Source of the DNA: an uncultured Chitinophagaceae bacterium
GTDB taxonomy: Bacteria > Bacteroidota > Bacteroidia > Chitinophagales > Chitinophagaceae
Assembly (NCBI GenBank): GCA_903832075.1
Contig: CAILAF010000307.1
Coordinates: 1-7,900 of the forward strand
Direction: 5' to 3'
DNA: 7,900 nucleotides
The notes beneath the pieces were generated by a model. That model saw nothing but the letters and a program-made list of their open reading frames with translations, was not told the origin of the DNA and did no database searches. Position numbers and translations under genes: made by a program. Below are positions 1-6,536 of the stretch, in pieces (the stretch's first letter is position 1; the number at the start of each line of letters is the position of its first letter).

Positions 1-2495
1 CAATAGATTCTTCAACAAGACCAAAAAAAGTAATTAAAAAAATAGAAGAGCCGAAAGTCGAAAAGGTTGAAGAGCAAAAACAAGAAACAAAAAAATCTTC
101 TAAGAAAACTAAAGAAGATAAAATAGAAATTAAAAAGGTTGTTGCACCTGTAATTGAAGAAAAAATTGTTCAGCCTCAAGAAGATGCACCTCCTGTTATT
201 GAAAATATTGAAGTAGAAAAAATTACCGGTCCTAAAATTTTAGGAAAGATTGAATTACCTATTGATAGTGATACTCGTCCAAAACCTGTTAGTAGGGATG
301 AGAAACGCAAAAGAAAACGTATTCCTGTTGACAGGAAGGGAACAACCGATCAGCGTCAAGGCGGTCAGCAATCAAGCGGAAACAATCAACAGCCGGGTGG
401 TGGTTTTAACAGAGGGAATAATCAGCCAGGCGGAGGATTCAACAGAGGATCAGGAAATAATCAACAAAGAATTCCCGGGCCGCAAGCTGGTGGACAAAGA
501 AGTGGAGGTCCATCGCAGAATCAAAGAGGAGGAGGATTTAGAAGAGGCGCAAATGAACCTCGTCGAGAAGACAAAGAAATTGATGCAAAAGAAATTCAGG
601 ATAAAATTCGTGAAACACAGGCTAAGCTAGCAGGGGCAGGTGGTAGAGGGAAAAGTTTAAAGGCAAAATATCGAAGAGCGAAACGAGATGAAGCCGCTGA
701 ATCAGTTGGCGATGTACAAGAGGATAATAAATTGCAAGTAACAGAATTTGTTACTGTAAGTGAACTGGCAAATTTGATGGATGTAAGCTTTGCTGATGTA
801 ATTGGCAAGTGTATGAGTTTAGGAATTATGGTTTCTATCAATCAAAGATTGGATGCAGAAGTAATTGAATTAGTAGCTGGCGAATTTAATTTTGAAGTTG
901 AATTTATTGGAGTGGATGATGCTGAAGAAATAGATGAAGAAGATGATGAGGATGAAGAAGCGGAATTAACTGGCCGCCCACCAATTGTTACAATCATGGG
1001 TCATGTAGATCATGGTAAAACTTCATTGCTAGATTATATAAGAAGTGCCAATGTTGTTGCCGGTGAAGCAGGTGGAATTACACAGCATATAGGCGCATAC
1101 GAAGTAACATTACCCAACGGAAAGCATATCACTTTCTTAGATACACCTGGTCATGAAGCATTTACGGCTATGCGTGCACGTGGTGCAAAAGTTACAGATA
1201 TAGCAGTAATTGTTGTTGCAGCAGACGATGCTGTGATGCCTCAAACAAAAGAAGCAATTAGTCATGCACAGGCAGCAAATGTACCAATGATCTTTGCGGT
1301 AAATAAGATTGATAAAGAAGGTGCAAATGCAAAAAAGATTTATGAGCAGTTATCTCAAATGAATATTTTAGTAGAAGAATGGGGTGGCAAATTTCAATCA
1401 CAAGAATTAAGTGCAAAAAAAGGATTGAATGTTGATGCGTTACTAGAAAAAATATTATTAGAAGCAGAATTACTTGATTTAAAAGCAAGTCCAAATAAGG
1501 AAGCGACTGGAACTATTATTGAGGCTTCATTAGATAAAGGTCGCGGTTATGTTGCAACTATTCTTGTTCAAAACGGAACATTAAAGCAAGGAGATTTAAT
1601 TGTATCGGGTCAATATTTTGGTCGTGCAAAAGCCATGTTTAATGAGCGTAATCAACGAATTGATACAGCACCACCATCAACTCCTGTTGTATTACTTGGA
1701 TTAAATGGTGCGCCACAAGCAGGTGAAAAATTTAAAGTGTATTCTGATGAATCCGAAGCGAAAGAAGTGGCTACTAAAAGAGCACAGATATTTCGTGAAC
1801 AAGGATTGCGTGCAAGAAAGCATATTACATTGGATGAAATTGGCCGTCGTTTAGCATTAGGAAATTTCAAAGAACTCAATATTATTATTAAAGGTGATGT
1901 GGATGGATCTGTTGAGGCATTGAGTGATAGTTTACAAAAACTATCAACTAATGAAATTGCAGTGAGGGTAGTGCATAAAGGTGTTGGACAAATTTCTGAA
2001 AGTGATGTATTATTAGCAACTGCATCTGATGCAATCTTAATTGGATTCAATGTTCGTCCGTCTCTTCAAGCAAGCAGATTAGCAGATAACGAAGGAGTTC
2101 AAATAAAAATGTATTCCATTATTTATAATGCTATTGATGAAATCAAAAGCGCTATGGAGGGCATGTTGGAACCAAAAGTTGAAGAGAAAGAAGTTGCTAC
2201 AGTTGAAATTAGAGAAGTGTACAAATTTGACAAAGCAACTGTTGCGGGATGTTTTGTTTTGGAAGGTAGAATTAAGAGAGATGCTAAATTGCGCATTTTC
2301 CGAGATGGTATATTATTGTATCCAAGGCAAGAAGGTGCTTTTGCTGAATTAGGAAGTTTGAAGCGCTTTAAAGATGATGCGAAAGAAGTTCCAAGTAATA
2401 TGGAATGTGGATTGACTATCAAAAATTTCGCAGACCTTTCAGTTGGTGATACCTTGGTGGCTTATGAAGAAGAAGAAATAAAGAGAACCTTATAA
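1..2495 (+). CDS. infB: Translation initiation factor IF-2, 5'-truncated by the window
   Basis: GTPase that brings initiator fMet-tRNA to the 30S subunit and promotes 50S joining; cytoplasmic. The frame is open from base 3, so 830 residues are visible and the N-terminus is missing. In visible-residue numbers the order is: a Lys/Glu-rich segment (1-115), a Gly/Arg/Gln/Asn-rich linker (about 117-185), a basic helical stretch, an IF2_N-type domain (about 244-305), a short very acidic linker, then the G domain with G1 GHVDHGKT (333-340), G3 DTPGH (380-384), G4 NKID (434-437) and G5 SAKKG (470-474). Domain II (about 496-600), the IF-2-specific domain III (from about 624) and the C-terminal fMet-tRNA-binding barrel (from about 736, ending at 830) follow intact. 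All GTPase motifs are canonical, so the protein should be functional. A terminator hairpin follows directly. Identification is secure from the motifs; the true start lies upstream. Confidence 0.98.
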   Translation, partial: IDSSTRPKKVIKKIEEPKVEKVEEQKQETKKSSKKTKEDKIEIKKVVAPVIEEKIVQPQEDAPPVIENIEVEKITGPKILGKIELPIDSDTRPKPVSRDEKRKRKRIPVDRKGTTDQRQGGQQSSGNNQQPGGGFNRGNNQPGGGFNRGSGNNQQRIPGPQAGGQRSGGPSQNQRGGGFRRGANEPRREDKEIDAKEIQDKIRETQAKLAGAGGRGKSLKAKYRRAKRDEAAESVGDVQEDNKLQVTEFVTVSELANLMDVSFADVIGKCMSLGIMVSINQRLDAEVIELVAGEFNFEVEFIGVDDAEEIDEEDDEDEEAELTGRPPIVTIMGHVDHGKTSLLDYIRSANVVAGEAGGITQHIGAYEVTLPNGKHITFLDTPGHEAFTAMRARGAKVTDIAVIVVAADDAVMPQTKEAISHAQAANVPMIFAVNKIDKEGANAKKIYEQLSQMNILVEEWGGKFQSQELSAKKGLNVDALLEKILLEAELLDLKASPNKEATGTIIEASLDKGRGYVATILVQNGTLKQGDLIVSGQYFGRAKAMFNERNQRIDTAPPSTPVVLLGLNGAPQAGEKFKVYSDESEAKEVATKRAQIFREQGLRARKHITLDEIGRRLALGNFKELNIIIKGDVDGSVEALSDSLQKLSTNEIAVRVVHKGVGQISESDVLLATASDAILIGFNVRPSLQASRLADNEGVQIKMYSIIYNAIDEIKSAMEGMLEPKVEEKEVATVEIREVYKFDKATVAGCFVLEGRIKRDAKLRIFRDGILLYPRQEGAFAELGSLKRFKDDAKEVPSNMECGLTIKNFADLSVGDTLVAYEEEEIKRTL
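384..449 (+). repeat. Tandem 33-bp coding repeat in the IF-2 linker
   Basis: Two adjacent 33-bp units (384-416 and 417-449) encode NQQPGGGFNRG and NNQPGGGFNRG. A third, separate GGGF-R-RG core lies at 528-548. The two tandem units differ at six third-codon positions, all silent, and at one codon that changes an amino acid (Gln to Asn). The peptide has therefore been kept while the DNA drifted. The segment belongs to a disordered, positively charged Gly/Arg-rich linker between the N-terminal region and the IF2_N domain. Confidence 0.85.
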
Positions 2496-2498
2496 TAT

Positions 2499-2535
2499 TA
2501 AATCCTTGCAAGATGCAGGGATTTATGTTTTGTTA
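2499..2535 (+). terminator. Intrinsic terminator after infB
   Basis: Bases 2499-2509 pair with 2515-2525 (11 bp, one T-G wobble) around the five-base loop AAGAT, followed by the T-rich tail TGTTTTGTT. It starts four bases after the infB stop codon. The stem is only moderately GC-rich, so termination may be partial. It separates infB from the PPIase gene. Confidence 0.7.
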
Positions 2536-2573
2536 AAAGCGTTGAACAATTAATTTATCCATTGTCTATAGTT

Positions 2574-2581
2574 TATTTTTG
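2574..2581 (+). promoter_or_regulatory. Candidate -7 promoter element for the PPIase gene
   Basis: TATTTTTG is an exact match to the Bacteroidota -7 consensus TAnnTTTG and lies 16 bases before the PPIase ATG, downstream of the infB terminator. No TTG sits 17-23 bases upstream to serve as the -33 element; the nearest is at 2542-2544, 29 bases away. The call therefore rests on one element plus position. If real, the 5' leader would be only about 10 bases. Confidence 0.4.
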
Positions 2582-2597
2582 GAGCTACAAATATATT

Positions 2598-3968
2598 ATG
2601 AAAAAATTTTTATTGATATTTTCTGTGTTGACTTTGAGTGTTTGTGTTAAAAGCAATGCTCAGGTGAAAAAGGTATTAGCAGATAAAATTGTTGCACAGG
2701 TAGGCGATAAAATTGTTTTGTATTCAGATATAATAAATCTTATTTCTGATGCTAAGCGACAAGGACAGGAAGCACAATTGCCACCCAACCCTGATTGCGT
2801 TTTTTTGGAGGGACAGTTAATTCAAAAAGCATTGACCTTACAAGCTGAGAAAGATTCCTTACCTGTAACAGATGAAGATGTAGACGCTCAGATTGATAAT
2901 AAAATCCGTTACTATCTTAGTCAATTCGGAACAAAAGAAATTATTGAAGAAATCGCAGGAAAGACCATTTATCAAATGAAAGAAGATTTTCGCCCGGCAA
3001 TTCGTGAACAAATGTTGGCAGATCAAATGCGAAAAAAAATTTTAGAGAATGTAAAAATAACGCCAACAGAAGTTAAGGCTTTTTATGATAAAATACCCAA
3101 AGACAGCTTGTCTTATTATGAAAGTGAGGTTGAAGTCAGTCAAATTATTTTATCACCAAAGGCTGCTCCGGAAGTAGAAGAATATGTTTCATCCCAATTG
3201 TATGAATATAAACGTCAAGTTGAAGCGGGAACAAAAAGATTTGATCAATTAGCTAAATTATATTCTGAAGATCCGGGAAGTAAAGATAATGGCGGAGAAT
3301 ATAATATGAACCGCAATGATAAAAATGTTGATCCTACATTTTTGTCTGCTGCTTTTAAATTAAAAGAAGGACAAATATCTCCCGTTATTAAATCAAAATT
3401 TGGTTTGCACATTATCCAAATGGTCAGCAGAAATGGTGATGATGCAAAGCTTCGCCACATTCTTAAGATACCTCCTGTTACAGATGGTGAAATACAAGCG
3501 GCCTTAAAAAAATTAGATTCTATCAGATCGCAAGTTTTAAATCGCACCCTAACTTTTGGTGAAGCTGTAAATAAATACAGTGATGAAGAAAATTCTAAAT
3601 TCAACAGTGGTGCACTCCAGGGAAGAGATGGTTCAACTTATATTACTATCGATCAAATTGAAGATAAAGATTTGGTATTATTAATTAAAGATCTGAAACC
3701 CGGTGAGTATTCGAAGCCAATGGCATATGAAGAGAGAGGACTTAAAAAAGCCCGAGTGGTTTTTTTAAAAACGCGTACCAATCCTCATCGCGAAAATTTG
3801 AAAGAAGATTATAATAAAATTGCGCAAAGAGCATTAGAATTGAAAAAGCAACAGAAACTTGAGAGGTGGTTTAGAGAGCATTTACCAGATTATTTTATTA
3901 GCATTGATAAGGAATATGCCGGCTGCCAAGTATTAGGGGATTGGTTTAGATACGCATCTAAAAATTAA
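2598..3968 (+). CDS. SurA-like periplasmic peptidyl-prolyl cis-trans isomerase/chaperone
   Basis: Predicted exported PPIase of the parvulin/SurA type, which in the family helps fold outer-membrane proteins in the periplasm; 456 aa. The start is the ATG followed by Lys-Lys and a hydrophobic run, a typical signal peptide (residues 1-21, cleavage likely SNA|Q). An in-frame TTG at 2562 would add 12 residues ahead of it and spoil the signal. Residues about 24-175 look like a SurA_N chaperone domain. Two parvulin domains follow: 178-277 (VSQIIL ... FGLHIIQM) and about 283-393 (LRHILK ... RVVFLKT). The second is more divergent and may be inactive, as one of the two often is in SurA. A charged helical tail (about 396-430) and a short C-terminal segment complete it. 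It lies between two terminators, so it is probably monocistronic. The symbol surA is withheld because orthology is not provable here. Confidence 0.9.
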   Translation: MKKFLLIFSVLTLSVCVKSNAQVKKVLADKIVAQVGDKIVLYSDIINLISDAKRQGQEAQLPPNPDCVFLEGQLIQKALTLQAEKDSLPVTDEDVDAQIDNKIRYYLSQFGTKEIIEEIAGKTIYQMKEDFRPAIREQMLADQMRKKILENVKITPTEVKAFYDKIPKDSLSYYESEVEVSQIILSPKAAPEVEEYVSSQLYEYKRQVEAGTKRFDQLAKLYSEDPGSKDNGGEYNMNRNDKNVDPTFLSAAFKLKEGQISPVIKSKFGLHIIQMVSRNGDDAKLRHILKIPPVTDGEIQAALKKLDSIRSQVLNRTLTFGEAVNKYSDEENSKFNSGALQGRDGSTYITIDQIEDKDLVLLIKDLKPGEYSKPMAYEERGLKKARVVFLKTRTNPHRENLKEDYNKIAQRALELKKQQKLERWFREHLPDYFISIDKEYAGCQVLGDWFRYASKN

Positions 3969-3984
3969 TTCAACGTTTTCATAT

Positions 3985-4007
3985 AACCCGCAAAGCTGCG
4001 GGTTTTT
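3985..4007 (+). terminator. Intrinsic terminator after the PPIase gene
   Basis: A perfect 8-bp stem, AACCCGCA (3985-3992) with TGCGGGTT (3997-4004), closes a four-base AAGC loop and runs into a T stretch to 4007. It begins 16 bases after the PPIase stop and precedes the marR promoter, so the two units are transcriptionally separate. Confidence 0.9.
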
Positions 4008-4025
4008 AATTTCCATAAAAATAAA

Positions 4026-4058
4026 TTTGGAAAATACATGTACATACATGTAACTTTG
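4026..4058 (+). promoter_or_regulatory. marR promoter of Bacteroidota type
   Basis: TTTG at 4026-4029 (-33 element) and TAACTTTG at 4051-4058 (an exact match to TAnnTTTG) are separated by 21 bases, within the 17-23 range described for this phylum. The predicted transcription start is at about 4062-4065, at or next to the GTG start codon (4063). The space between the elements is almost entirely filled by the operator repeat, a layout suited to repression by blocking the polymerase. Confidence 0.7.
4035..4052 (+). promoter_or_regulatory. Putative MarR operator O1 (before marR)
   Basis: TACATGTACATACATGTA is made of two identical, self-complementary TACATGTA boxes (4035-4042 and 4045-4052) spaced 10 bp start to start, one helical turn. 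It overlaps the first two bases of the -7 element. The same layout recurs before the pirin gene. A MarR dimer placing its two wing-helix domains in successive major grooves would fit. That MarR binds here is inferred from position and repetition. Confidence 0.7.
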
Positions 4059-4062
4059 TGTT

Positions 4063-4521
4063 GTGAAATTAGAACAAGCCATACAAAGCAATAAATTTAA
4101 AAACGACGTGCACAAAGCTCATTTGAATGTTTTATATACAGCGTGGTGGTTAAAAACTATTACTTGTAAAGAGCTGAAGGAATTCGGATTAACACACGAA
4201 CAATATAATGTGTTACGAATTTTAAAAGGAAAACTTCATGATCAAATGTGTGTGAAAGAAATTGCATCAAGGATGATTGAGAAAAGTTCAAATGTGCCAA
4301 GGATTATCGACCGATTGGAAATAAAAAAATTGGTAAAGAGAACTCAGGGAGAAGCGGATGGCAGACAAACTGTGATCAGCTTAACACAATCAGGAATTTC
4401 GGTTTTAGATAGTTGCACAAATAAAATTAATAAACTGATGGATGATACTGTTAGTTTAAATAATCAAGAAGCAATAGCACTTAATAATTTGTTAGAGAAA
4501 GTTAGAATAAAAGAAAAATAA
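4063..4521 (+). CDS. MarR-family transcriptional regulator
   Basis: Winged-helix DNA-binding regulator, 152 aa, the usual MarR size; it acts as a homodimer, usually as a repressor released by a small phenolic or oxidant ligand. An N-terminal dimerisation helix (about 10-38) is followed by the wHTH domain: the LTHEQYNVLRIL helix (43-54), the recognition-helix region SSNVPRIIDRL (75-85) and a wing ending in the family-typical ISLT (105-108), where the usual DRR triad is D-G-R. A C-terminal dimerisation helix follows. GTG is taken as start because a stop lies in frame at 4051-4053 and the first in-frame ATG is residue 62, inside the wHTH domain. Cysteines are at 35, 63 and 118; a redox role is possible but unproven. 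It is the first gene of a cluster with pirin, YceI and FMN reductase, and is probably autoregulated through O1. Confidence 0.93.
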   Translation: MKLEQAIQSNKFKNDVHKAHLNVLYTAWWLKTITCKELKEFGLTHEQYNVLRILKGKLHDQMCVKEIASRMIEKSSNVPRIIDRLEIKKLVKRTQGEADGRQTVISLTQSGISVLDSCTNKINKLMDDTVSLNNQEAIALNNLLEKVRIKEK

Positions 4522-4535
4522 TTTTTTTATACATA

Positions 4536-4553
4536 TACGTGTATGTACATGTA
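4536..4553 (+). promoter_or_regulatory. Putative MarR operator O2 (before the pirin gene)
   Basis: TACGTGTATGTACATGTA repeats the O1 design: TACGTGTA (4536-4543, one base off the box) and the exact box TACATGTA (4546-4553), again 10 bp apart. A further near-box, TACATATA, overlaps on the left at 4530-4537, and 4531-4546 is itself almost palindromic. O2 ends 22 bases before the pirin ATG. A degraded -7 element (TAAATTG, 4560-4566) may follow, but no convincing -33 element is visible, so the promoter it controls is not fixed. Confidence 0.65.
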
Positions 4554-4575
4554 AATAAATAAATTGATAGTGATT

Positions 4576-5292
4576 ATGAAAACAGAATTACACAAAGCAA
4601 GCTCCCGTGGGCATGCGAATCATGGTTGGTTAAACAGTTATCACACTTTTAGTTTTGCAGCATATTATGATTCATCTAGAATTCGTTTTGGTGCATTGCG
4701 AGTTTTGAATGATGATACCGTTAAAGGCGGAATGGGTTTTGGAAAACATCCGCATGATAACATGGAAATAGTTTCTATTCCTTTATTCGGCGATTTGCAT
4801 CATCAAGATAGCACAGGGAGAGATAAAATTATTCGTCAGCATGATGTTCAAATTATGAGTGCAGGCAGTGGTATTGAACACAGTGAAATAAATGCGAATC
4901 GCGATAAAGAAGTGAAGTTCTTACAAATATGGGTTTTACCTAAAGAACAAAATATTCAACCGCGATACGATCAAAAATCTTTTAATCCGGAAAATCGGCA
5001 AGATAAATTATTAACTGTTGTTGCGCCTGATGATGATAATGCTGTTTGGATTAATCAAGATGCGTGGTTCACATTAGGCAATCTTTCAAAAAATTTTAAA
5101 ACATCCTATTCGGTTCATAAAAAAAATAATGGCGTGTATGTTTTTGTAATTAAAGGTAATGTTACCATCAATGATATTTCATTAAACGAAAGAGATGGTT
5201 TAGGAATTTCAGAAACATCAACCTTAAATATTTTTGCAGATAGCAACGCAGAGATTTTATTGATTGATGTTCCAATGCAAATAATCAGCTAA
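4576..5292 (+). CDS. Pirin-family bicupin protein (YhhW-like)
   Basis: Metal-binding cupin, 238 aa, close to the roughly 231 aa of E. coli YhhW. Relatives include quercetin 2,3-dioxygenases, but many pirins have no proven substrate, so the enzymatic role is open. The N-terminal cupin holds the complete metal site: His58 and His60 (KHPHDNMEI), then His102 and Glu104 (SAGSGIEHSE). The family signatures SRGHANHGWLNSYHTFSF (10-27) and FGALRVLNDD (38-47) are present. The C-terminal cupin is more divergent and lacks the metal ligands, as usual. ATG 4576 is chosen because homologues begin MKT-LHKA-SRG; a TTG at 4564 would only add four residues that overlap the upstream control region. It follows marR by 54 bases with O2 in between, and heads the pirin-yceI-reductase run. 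Confidence 0.95.
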   Translation: MKTELHKASSRGHANHGWLNSYHTFSFAAYYDSSRIRFGALRVLNDDTVKGGMGFGKHPHDNMEIVSIPLFGDLHHQDSTGRDKIIRQHDVQIMSAGSGIEHSEINANRDKEVKFLQIWVLPKEQNIQPRYDQKSFNPENRQDKLLTVVAPDDDNAVWINQDAWFTLGNLSKNFKTSYSVHKKNNGVYVFVIKGNVTINDISLNERDGLGISETSTLNIFADSNAEILLIDVPMQIIS

Positions 5293-5323
5293 AAATAATT
5301 TTATAACAATAAACATTTAAACT

Positions 5324-5851
5324 ATGGCAACCTACAAAATTGATGCAGCACACAGTGAAATTACTTTTAAAGTAAAACACTTAATGATTACCAATGTTAC
5401 CGGTAATTTCAACAAATTTGATGCAACATTAGAATCATCATCAGATGATTTTGCTGATGCGAAAATTTCTTTTAATGCTGATGTAAACAGTATCAACACG
5501 AATAGCGAACAAAGAGATGGTCATTTAAAAAGCGATGATTTCTTTTCAGCGGAAAACTATCCTTCAATAAGTTTTACTTCAACTGAATTTAAAAAAGTTA
5601 GCGGAAGCGATTATTCATTAACAGGTAACTTGACAATTAAAAATGTTACAAAACCTGTTCAATTGAATGTTGAGTTTTTAGGCTTAGCAACAGATCCTTG
5701 GGGACAATCAAAAGCAGGGTTTGAAGCGTCAGGAAAAATAAACAGAACCGATTTTGGTTTAACATGGAATGCTTCGCTTGAAACCGGCGGCGTTTTGGTT
5801 AGTGAAGAAGTTAAATTGCAATTCAATGTTCAGTTTATTAAACAGGCATAA
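5324..5851 (+). CDS. YceI-family lipocalin-like protein, without signal peptide
   Basis: Small beta-barrel of the YceI family, whose members bind long isoprenoid chains such as polyprenyl/ubiquinone-like lipids; 175 aa, full length. Diagnostic segments are the start YKIDAAHSEITFKVKHLMI (4-22), the central HLKSDDFFSAENYPSISF region, LTGNLTIKNVTKPVQL, and the C-terminal NRTDFGLTWNASLETGGVLV with the usual VSEEVKL ending. E. coli YceI is periplasmic, but this protein begins directly with the barrel and has no signal peptide, so it should be cytoplasmic. It starts 31 bases after the pirin stop with no terminator between, so co-transcription is likely. The bases before the ATG are A/T-rich with no Shine-Dalgarno. 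Its job beside a pirin and a flavin reductase is unknown; a part in handling lipid-soluble quinones is inference. Confidence 0.95.
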   Translation: MATYKIDAAHSEITFKVKHLMITNVTGNFNKFDATLESSSDDFADAKISFNADVNSINTNSEQRDGHLKSDDFFSAENYPSISFTSTEFKKVSGSDYSLTGNLTIKNVTKPVQLNVEFLGLATDPWGQSKAGFEASGKINRTDFGLTWNASLETGGVLVSEEVKLQFNVQFIKQA

Positions 5852-5917
5852 ATAAAACATCGTTTTTCGAAAGGACATTTGTACAGAATTTGATGTTATA
5901 AAAAAAGAATTAAGATT

Positions 5918-6481
5918 ATGAATATTGAAATTATTTCAGGAAGCCCGAGAGAAAATAGTGTAACCAATAGATTGGCATTATTTCTTAAAAAGCATTTGAC
6001 AAAAGCCACGCAACATGATATTGGTTTAATTGATGTACGTGATTGGAATTTAGGATTATTGCAAAATGTTTTTACAAGTGTTAATAAAACGCCTGAGGAA
6101 TTTAAACCCTTAGCAGAAAGAATGTTTGCAGCAGATGCATTTATTTTGGTAACACCAGAATATAATGGAAGTTTTTCTGCTGCGTTACAAAACCTGCTTG
6201 ATCATTTTCCAAAACAAAATCATAAAACATTTGGTTTAGTTACAGCATCGGTTGGTGCAATGGGTGGTATCAGAAGTTCGCAACAATTATTTTTACTGAT
6301 ACCTGGATTATTTGGAATTGCTTCACCACAAATGTTAGTAGTTCCTTTTGTTGATAAGAAATTTGATGCAGAAGGCAACTTGACAGATGTTTCATTTGAA
6401 AAGGCAATAGATATTTTTGTGAATGAGTTTCTTTGGTTATCCGAATCTTTGTATTCGGAAATAGAAACTTCTTTAAATTAA
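5918..6481 (+). CDS. NAD(P)H-dependent FMN reductase (flavodoxin-like fold)
   Basis: Flavodoxin-fold oxidoreductase of the NADPH-dependent FMN reductase family (the family of azoreductases, chromate and quinone reductases); 187 aa, normal length. The FMN phosphate loop is GSPRENSVTNRL (residues 8-19). The flavin-contacting motif PEYNGSFSAALQNLLDH is at 80-96 and SVGAMGGIRSSQQL at 111-124 matches the second flavin-side loop. No signal peptide; cytoplasmic. It lies 66 bases after yceI. No terminator is seen in that gap, so it is probably the last gene of the pirin operon, though a separate weak promoter in the gap cannot be excluded. The strong hairpin after its stop supports an operon end. In family terms it would reduce flavins or quinone-like electrophiles two electrons at a time; the substrate is not readable from sequence. 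Confidence 0.94.
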   Translation: MNIEIISGSPRENSVTNRLALFLKKHLTKATQHDIGLIDVRDWNLGLLQNVFTSVNKTPEEFKPLAERMFAADAFILVTPEYNGSFSAALQNLLDHFPKQNHKTFGLVTASVGAMGGIRSSQQLFLLIPGLFGIASPQMLVVPFVDKKFDAEGNLTDVSFEKAIDIFVNEFLWLSESLYSEIETSLN

Positions 6482-6489
6482 TATTCAAA

Positions 6490-6526
6490 AAAGAGGCGGA
6501 GTTGTAACTTCGCCTCTTTCTTTTTA
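6490..6526 (+). terminator. Long GC-rich intrinsic terminator after the FMN reductase gene
   Basis: Bases 6490-6502 pair with 6507-6519 (13 bp, one G-T wobble) around a TGTA loop, followed by CTTTTT. A run of six A residues overlaps the left arm, which gives a T-tract on the opposite strand as well, so it could terminate in both directions. The hairpin begins nine bases after the reductase stop and its T-tract ends about 11 bases before the next start codon (6537). Confidence 0.92.
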
Positions 6527-6536
6527 ATTATCATCA

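Noticed and set aside
250..630. Open frame on the + strand within the infB linker.
   Set aside because: It overlaps the infB coding frame completely; its length follows from the A/G-rich composition, and the product resembles no family.
732..734. In-frame TTG preceded by the SD-like AGAGGA in infB, resembling an internal start as known for E. coli IF2 short forms.
   Set aside because: The frame is open far upstream with typical IF-2 N-terminal composition, and Shine-Dalgarno pairing is little used in this phylum; nothing else supports initiation here.
1652..2050. Antisense open frame within infB (similar ones at 596-841, 1258-1494 and 2123-2422, and within the PPIase gene at 3245-3604).
   Set aside because: Each is fully antisense to a well-identified gene, has no family likeness and no promoter; they look like shadows of the coding frame.
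2598..2663. Possible lipoprotein signal in the PPIase (LSVC around Cys16).
   Set aside because: Val directly before the Cys does not fit a lipobox, and the hydrophobic run continues to a good SNA|Q signal peptidase I site.
3933..4115. Minus-strand open frame across the PPIase-marR intergenic region.
   Set aside because: It runs through the terminator, promoter and operator of the + strand genes and has no recognisable product.
4531..4546. Near-palindrome after marR as an intrinsic terminator.
   Set aside because: It is AT-rich, is not followed by a T-tract (the T run is before it), and is better explained as part of the operator repeat.
5878..5892. TTTG elements in the yceI-reductase gap as a separate promoter.
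   Set aside because: No TAnnTTTG with acceptable match and spacing; the best -7 candidate has two mismatches.
5852..5917. Hairpin AACATC (5856-5861) / GATGTT (5892-5897) between yceI and the reductase gene as a terminator.
   Set aside because: Only 6 bp with a 30-base loop and followed by A residues, not T; no support for termination.
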